Positions 61,101 to 64,000 of a DNA stretch of 64,000 nucleotides are shown piece by piece. Each line of letters starts with the position of its first letter. The stretch's first letter is position 1. The position numbers and the translations under genes are program-made. A model generated the notes under the pieces. That model searched no databases. It had not been told where the DNA came from and was given only the letters and a program-made list of their open reading frames with translations. The stretch covers positions 1 through 64,000 of the forward strand of contig CAJNOL010000483.1 of assembly GCA_905250125.1 (NCBI GenBank), given 5' to 3'. The stretch comes from Rotaria sordida. Its lineage: Eukaryota; Rotifera; Eurotatoria; Philodinida; Philodinidae.

Positions 61101-62958
61101 TTATTATTGTATTCAACTTTTGTAATTTTATCGATTCTAAATGATTCGTTGAACTTCTATGATTTATTTGAAATTATTTTAAAATATTTACATATAGAAA
61201 ATTTCTATTTTTAACCATTCTTATTTAGTGAATATTAGAATTTTATGAATTTTATTCATCTCTTTATAATTAATCGATTGATGTTCGTTGTTATGGAATA
61301 TTTAATCAAGAAAGACATTCTATGTCTGTTTATTTTTAATTACATAAATTTTTTCTTCATGTGAATCTCTTACAAAAAAAAAAGCATTCTTAATTCTAAA
61401 CTACAATCTTACATTGATAAACTTTCTCACAATAAGTCTATCGAATAGATAATCAACAATTCTTTTATAGTCAAATTATGACTCAATCAATCCAACATCA
61501 GATCGGCTGCTATTCTAAATAGCATCAATCATTCAATTTCAATTTTTTAACAACGAATTTGCTAACACTAAACATTTAACCAATTATTCAATCCTCCAAT
61601 ATCACAAGCATCGAAAAAAAACGCCTATTTTATAAAAACAAATAGCTCAAATAATCTCGATTTCGGTTCAACCAATGATTCAATATCTCCATGTCCTGCA
61701 GTTAGAGTCCGTCGGGTCCGGGCCCAGATTTTTAAACTTTTACTGCTAAAGTTCGGGTCCGAGTCGGATTCGGATCCAACGAATTTTAATGAACCGAGTC
61801 CGGGTCCAAAAATTCTTGGGCCCGATGGACTCTATTCGCAGCTCGAAAAAAGCGTCTATTCTATAGAAACAAATAGCTCAAATGCTCTCAATTTCATGTC
61901 AACCAATCGTTCAATATCCCCATGTCCCGAGCACCGATATTGAAAGAACAATATAAGGAAAATGATGAATAAGATTTACTTTTAGAAGAAAACAATAAAT
62001 AGAATGACTAATGACTTTTCATCAACAAAATAACAGTACGAAGATACTTTTTATTGTCCGAGAAGTAATTTTTAAACAAACAAAGTGAACTAAGTGATGG
62101 CATTACAGATTCCTTTTATTTTCTTTTTAAGCGGAAAGAAGGAATCACAAGTTCAATGACGTAAAAAAAATCCCTAAAACATGGCACTGTTTCTATAGAG
62201 GTTTTTCTTATATGATAATAAAAAAAGGATCACGAGAGTGACTAATCCTAAAGACGAGTTTTCAAACAAAAAAGAAAGTCATTGGCTACAATAAAGTTCT
62301 TTCGAGAATTCTTGAAGATACGATCGAAAACCTATAAAACGAGAAAAAAACGAAAAAGATTTTTGGTTTCTTTTTCAAAAACAGCTTATTTTTCGAATTA
62401 TGAGAGATCAGATCACGAGCTATCTTTTCCTGCATCTATCTTAATTTTCATTATTCTGACGAAAAGCGACTTTTTTTGAGAGGATGACCTTAATCTGACT
62501 TTTCAACTGGTTGTTTTTTTTTTGCATCAATATTTTTGAAGTAAAATAAAAACTAAAATGTTTACTCATTTAATTCACTATCATTAATAAGAGGCCAAGT
62601 ACCAAAACAATCTTCAGTTTCTTCACAAACAAACATTTTTCGACAATCAAGTATCATTTGTCTTAAAATATCTTCACGATTTGTTACCTAAAAAAATAAA
62701 ATTTCTTTGATATTCATATACGAAAATTCAAATAGAAAATCTTACTACTTCCATTGGAATGTCAACAAAATCAGAATTAACTCTTGTTATGACATCTTTA
62801 TTTGTTTCCATAGTTGATGATTTTTGTTTTTGCATTGCATCATAACATTGTTGTCGCAAAGTATCCTTTTTAAATCGACGATAATAACGATTTGCTGAGA
62901 TTTTTCCATCAGCTAAAACACCTTTTATATCACGACGACCTGTACGTGTAAAATCACC
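58191..62958 (-). CDS. INPP5F: Phosphatidylinositol 4-phosphatase SAC2 (INPP5F) homologue, C-terminal half
   Basis: Eight exons join in phase: 62958-62746, 62687-62566, 59485-59417, 59365-59292, 59217-59059, 59005-58915, 58728-58523 and 58456-58191, coding 399 residues to the stop. The first reads GDFTRTGRRDIKG then ANRYYRRFKKDTLRQ, the end of the SAC phosphatase domain (GDFTRTG...NRYY-RFKD in INPP5F). Then come FGTWPLIND, CVLVLTSTRYFIVCYD, TSINDIEVGENP and TKEEQTSGYYHQFR, matching the hSac2 homology domain. The enzyme removes phosphate from PI(4)P on endosomes. The catalytic CX5R(T) part is upstream, beyond 64000. TAA at 62562-62564 looks like a stop but belongs to a GTAAAC donor; the phase agrees with 59485. 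Intron 2 is 3080 bp and filled with mobile elements. The C-terminal tail is Ser/Lys-rich. Confidence 0.85.
59663..59683. repeat. TA dinucleotide microsatellite
   Basis: About ten TA units inside the long INPP5F-like intron, just left of the TTAA-flanked element. Confidence 0.9.
59729..60610. mobile_element. TTAA-flanked non-autonomous DNA element (piggyBac-like)
   Basis: The element begins TTAACCCTTTACTCCC at 59729 and ends, read from the other side, TTAATCCTTTACCCTCATGA at 60610. It thus has inverted ends with TTAA at both, the piggyBac target. Next to the right end is the palindrome ATGGGTCAAAAATGACCCAT, and a related GGGTCAAAAATGAGCCA lies near 59866, a subterminal motif common in such elements. 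The interior 882 bp has only broken minus-strand frames (one with FESESEPPML), so no working transposase. It sits in the INPP5F-like intron 2. Confidence 0.7.
60770..62490. mobile_element. Nested palindromic element, copy 2 (interrupted; inside INPP5F-like intron)
   Basis: The left part 60770-61018 aligns with 46430-46675 of copy 1 (shared TATCATGA-GTTTGA, GAGATATT-ACCAAA, TTTGAAAGAGCATGTCAG). The right part about 62120-62490 aligns with 46720-47120 (shared CATTGGCTACAAT-AAG/ATTGGCTACAATGAAG, CGATCGAAAACCTAT, GAGAGATCAGATCACG). Between them about 1.1 kb of other sequence is inserted. The long outer arms of copy 1 were not found here. Confidence 0.7.
61610..61935. repeat. Direct repeats flanking a GC-rich hairpin element
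   Basis: A segment of about 90 bp at 61612-61702 (CTATTTTATAAAAACAAATA, GCTCAAATAATCTCGATTTC, ending ATATCTCCATGTCC) recurs in the same orientation at about 61848-61932. Between them 61703-61845 is a GC-rich palindrome (AGAGTCCGTCGGGTCC with GGGCCCGATGGACTCT) of the same family as in the kinase intron. This arrangement lies within the insertion that interrupts copy 2 of the palindromic element. Confidence 0.75.
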
Positions 62959-63587
62959 CTAACAAAAAAAGTACATGTCAAATTTTTAAGATAGATTATT
63001 CAATTTATTTTATTATGTGGGCCTGTTCAGATATGAGAATGAAGCTCAGATTTGAATCAATCAAATATTCTATTAACAGGTTTTTTTTCCAAAGCAAATG
63101 TTTCATATAAGTATAAAAGAAAAAAGATATAGTTAACTTCTACAATGAAGAATTTTTTTGTTTCTGGAAACAAATTCTATTATTATTATGAAGAATAACA
63201 AACGGACAAAAGAGAAGATTTCCATTCAAATTAATTTTATAAATTTAATCGAATCTCAGTAGTAAATAAAAAAAGAATCTTTCTTAGATTTTTTTTCTCT
63301 TATAAAATTTAACAGAAAATAATTGACAATATTAAAAAAATACTAAAGAATCTTCTTCATCCATCTAATAGTGGATGCAACCAGTTTGATAAAAGAGAAT
63401 CAACTTAATTTCATAGAATAATATTTATAATCTATCCACCGAGAATTTGTTTCATATAAATATACAAATTATGAGTCACGTTAATATTAAAAATTAACAA
63501 AGAATAATAAAACAAAATAACCTTGTACATTAACTTATTTCAGCCAATGTTAATGTATAGTTAAAGTATATATTCGAAGTCAAGCAC
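62959..63587. other. Intron of the INPP5F-like gene upstream of the tRNA
   Basis: No SAC-domain exon (expected to encode the CX5RT motif and the segment just before GDFTRTG) was found between 62959 and 64000. This sequence and the tRNA genes are therefore probably within an intron longer than 1 kb. Confidence 0.5.
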
Positions 63588-63660
63588 GGGGATGTAGCTC
63601 ATATGGTAGAGCGCTCGCTTAGCATGCGAGAGGTATTGGGATCGATGCCCAACTTCTCCA
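63588..63660 (+). tRNA. tRNA-Ala (AGC anticodon)
   Basis: 73 bases fold as a cloverleaf: acceptor GGGGATG/CTTCTCC (one G-T pair and one T-T mismatch), D arm GCTC/GAGC, anticodon stem CTCGC/GCGAG with loop TTAGCAT (anticodon AGC), and T stem TTGGG/CCCAA with loop ATCGATG. The sequence agrees closely with animal cytosolic tRNA-Ala. The internal boxes TAGCTCATATGGTAGAG and GGGATCGATGCCC fit A and B promoter boxes. A T5 tract (CTTTTTC) just downstream is a pol III terminator. No intron and no encoded CCA. The acceptor mismatch may be tolerated or hint at decay. Confidence 0.93.
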
Positions 63661-64000
63661 CTTTTTCTCATTTTAATTCAATTTTTATCATTGCTATACT
63701 AAGTTGAAAATAATATCATATTCAACTGGATAGTTACAGAAAATATTCTTTTTCTTGAACTTTTAAATTTAATCGTTACGTGAGAAAAAATTTAAAAAAG
63801 TCTTTTTTCGAAAATTCATTCTCTTTTAAAAAAGCGATTTAATCAATGTTTGCAAAAAATGTTAAATAAAAGAAAAGACAAAAAGATAAAACATATTTTC
63901 TATAGCAATATAATTGAATATGATACTGTCTTCAACTTAATATAGAAATGATAAAAATTGAATTAAAATAAGAAAAAGTGGAGAAGTTGGGCATCGATCC
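63636..64000. repeat. Inverted duplication of tRNA-Ala and its 3' flank
   Basis: 63639-63730 and 63905-64000 are inverted copies: after the tRNA end both carry CACTTTTTCT-ATTTTAATTC and AATTTTTATCATT-CTATA, then AAGTTGAA and ATCATATTCAA. The centre is near 63818. The copies differ at a modest number of positions in the flank but not in the visible tRNA part. Confidence 0.8.
63979..64000 (-). tRNA. Second tRNA-Ala, 3' part, cut by window edge
   Basis: The last 22 bases, read on the minus strand, are identical to the 3' end of the plus-strand tRNA-Ala (GGATCGATGCCCAACTTCTC then CA). The downstream flank is also copied. The rest of the gene lies beyond 64000. Confidence 0.85.

Noticed and set aside
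62562-62565. TAA after the second INPP5F-like exon as a true stop codon
   Set aside because: It lies inside a GTAAAC donor. Splicing to 59485 keeps phase and continues the INPP5F alignment, so the stop reading would split one gene into two.
62746-62958. Protein kinase A inhibitor (PKI) from the RTGRR motif
   Set aside because: The motif is embedded in GDFTRTG...NRYYRRFKKD, which matches the SAC phosphatase domain of INPP5F much better. The spacing of the PKI phenylalanine is wrong.
1-64000. CRISPR arrays, operons, bacterial promoters and ribosome binding sites
   Set aside because: None is seen. Spliced genes and the tRNA with pol III terminator show eukaryotic nuclear DNA.

Overview
This is AT-rich (roughly 70 percent) eukaryotic nuclear DNA from a small invertebrate. 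It holds animal-type genes with many short GT-AG introns (mostly 50-100 bp), an animal-type tRNA-Ala, animal gene families (Na+/K+-ATPase beta, peptide GPCR, neprilysin-type peptidase, SAC2/INPP5F, HDDC2, an STK33-like kinase), a single-exon F-box/LRR-type gene and a single-exon rhodopsin-like GPCR. Together with many degenerate DNA-transposon and foldback remnants, this fits a bdelloid rotifer best. That assignment is an inference from gene style, not a proof. Three runs of N (24771-24780, 35489-35498, 50276-50375) show it is a draft scaffold.

Layout. 0.5-1 kb: N-terminal exons of an M13 (neprilysin-like) peptidase, minus strand, running off the left edge. 2-2.8 kb: inverted repeat. 3.4-4.6 kb: complete Na+/K+-ATPase beta subunit, minus. 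5.8-6.6 kb: dead Tc1/mariner copy with long inverted repeats. 7-8.9 kb: single-exon F-box-like protein, minus. 9.1-9.8 kb: twin-hairpin foldback element. 11.6-12.9 kb: secreted or anchored DUF2804-type protein, plus. 15.5-17.7 kb: UMA-domain protein (minus) with a mariner remnant inside its long intron. 18.1-19.9 kb: HDDC2-type 5'-deoxynucleotidase, minus, possibly with a lysine-rich C-terminal extension. 22.5-26.4 kb: STK33-like kinase, plus, 11 exons. 29.8-30.1 kb: small secreted cysteine-rich protein, plus. 30.1-41.4 kb: gene-poor repeat territory with several DNA-element remnants. 41.5-42.5 kb: single-exon GPCR, plus. 43.5-44.3 kb: mariner remnant. 45-48.1 kb: NHL-repeat protein, minus. 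48.6-50.1 kb: unrecognised membrane protein, minus. 51.2-54 kb: CCK/sulfakinin-receptor-like GPCR, minus. 54-58.2 kb: no gene seen. 58.2-63 kb: C-terminal half of an INPP5F/SAC2 phosphatase, minus, whose catalytic part lies beyond the right edge. 63.6-64 kb: inverted duplicate tRNA-Ala genes.

The genes form no operon-like unit; they are ordinary metazoan housekeeping, signalling and membrane-trafficking genes. The striking pattern is that mobile and palindromic elements repeatedly sit inside introns that would otherwise be tiny: STK33 introns 2 and 6, the NHL-protein intron 2, the 3 kb INPP5F intron, and probably the UMA-protein intron. One non-coding nested-palindrome element occurs twice, in the introns of two different genes (about 46.2-47.7 kb and 60.8-62.5 kb), and the second copy is itself interrupted by another repeat. 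Several apparent stop codons (TAA in GTAAA) at exon ends are better read as intron donors, which joins exons that look like separate small genes.
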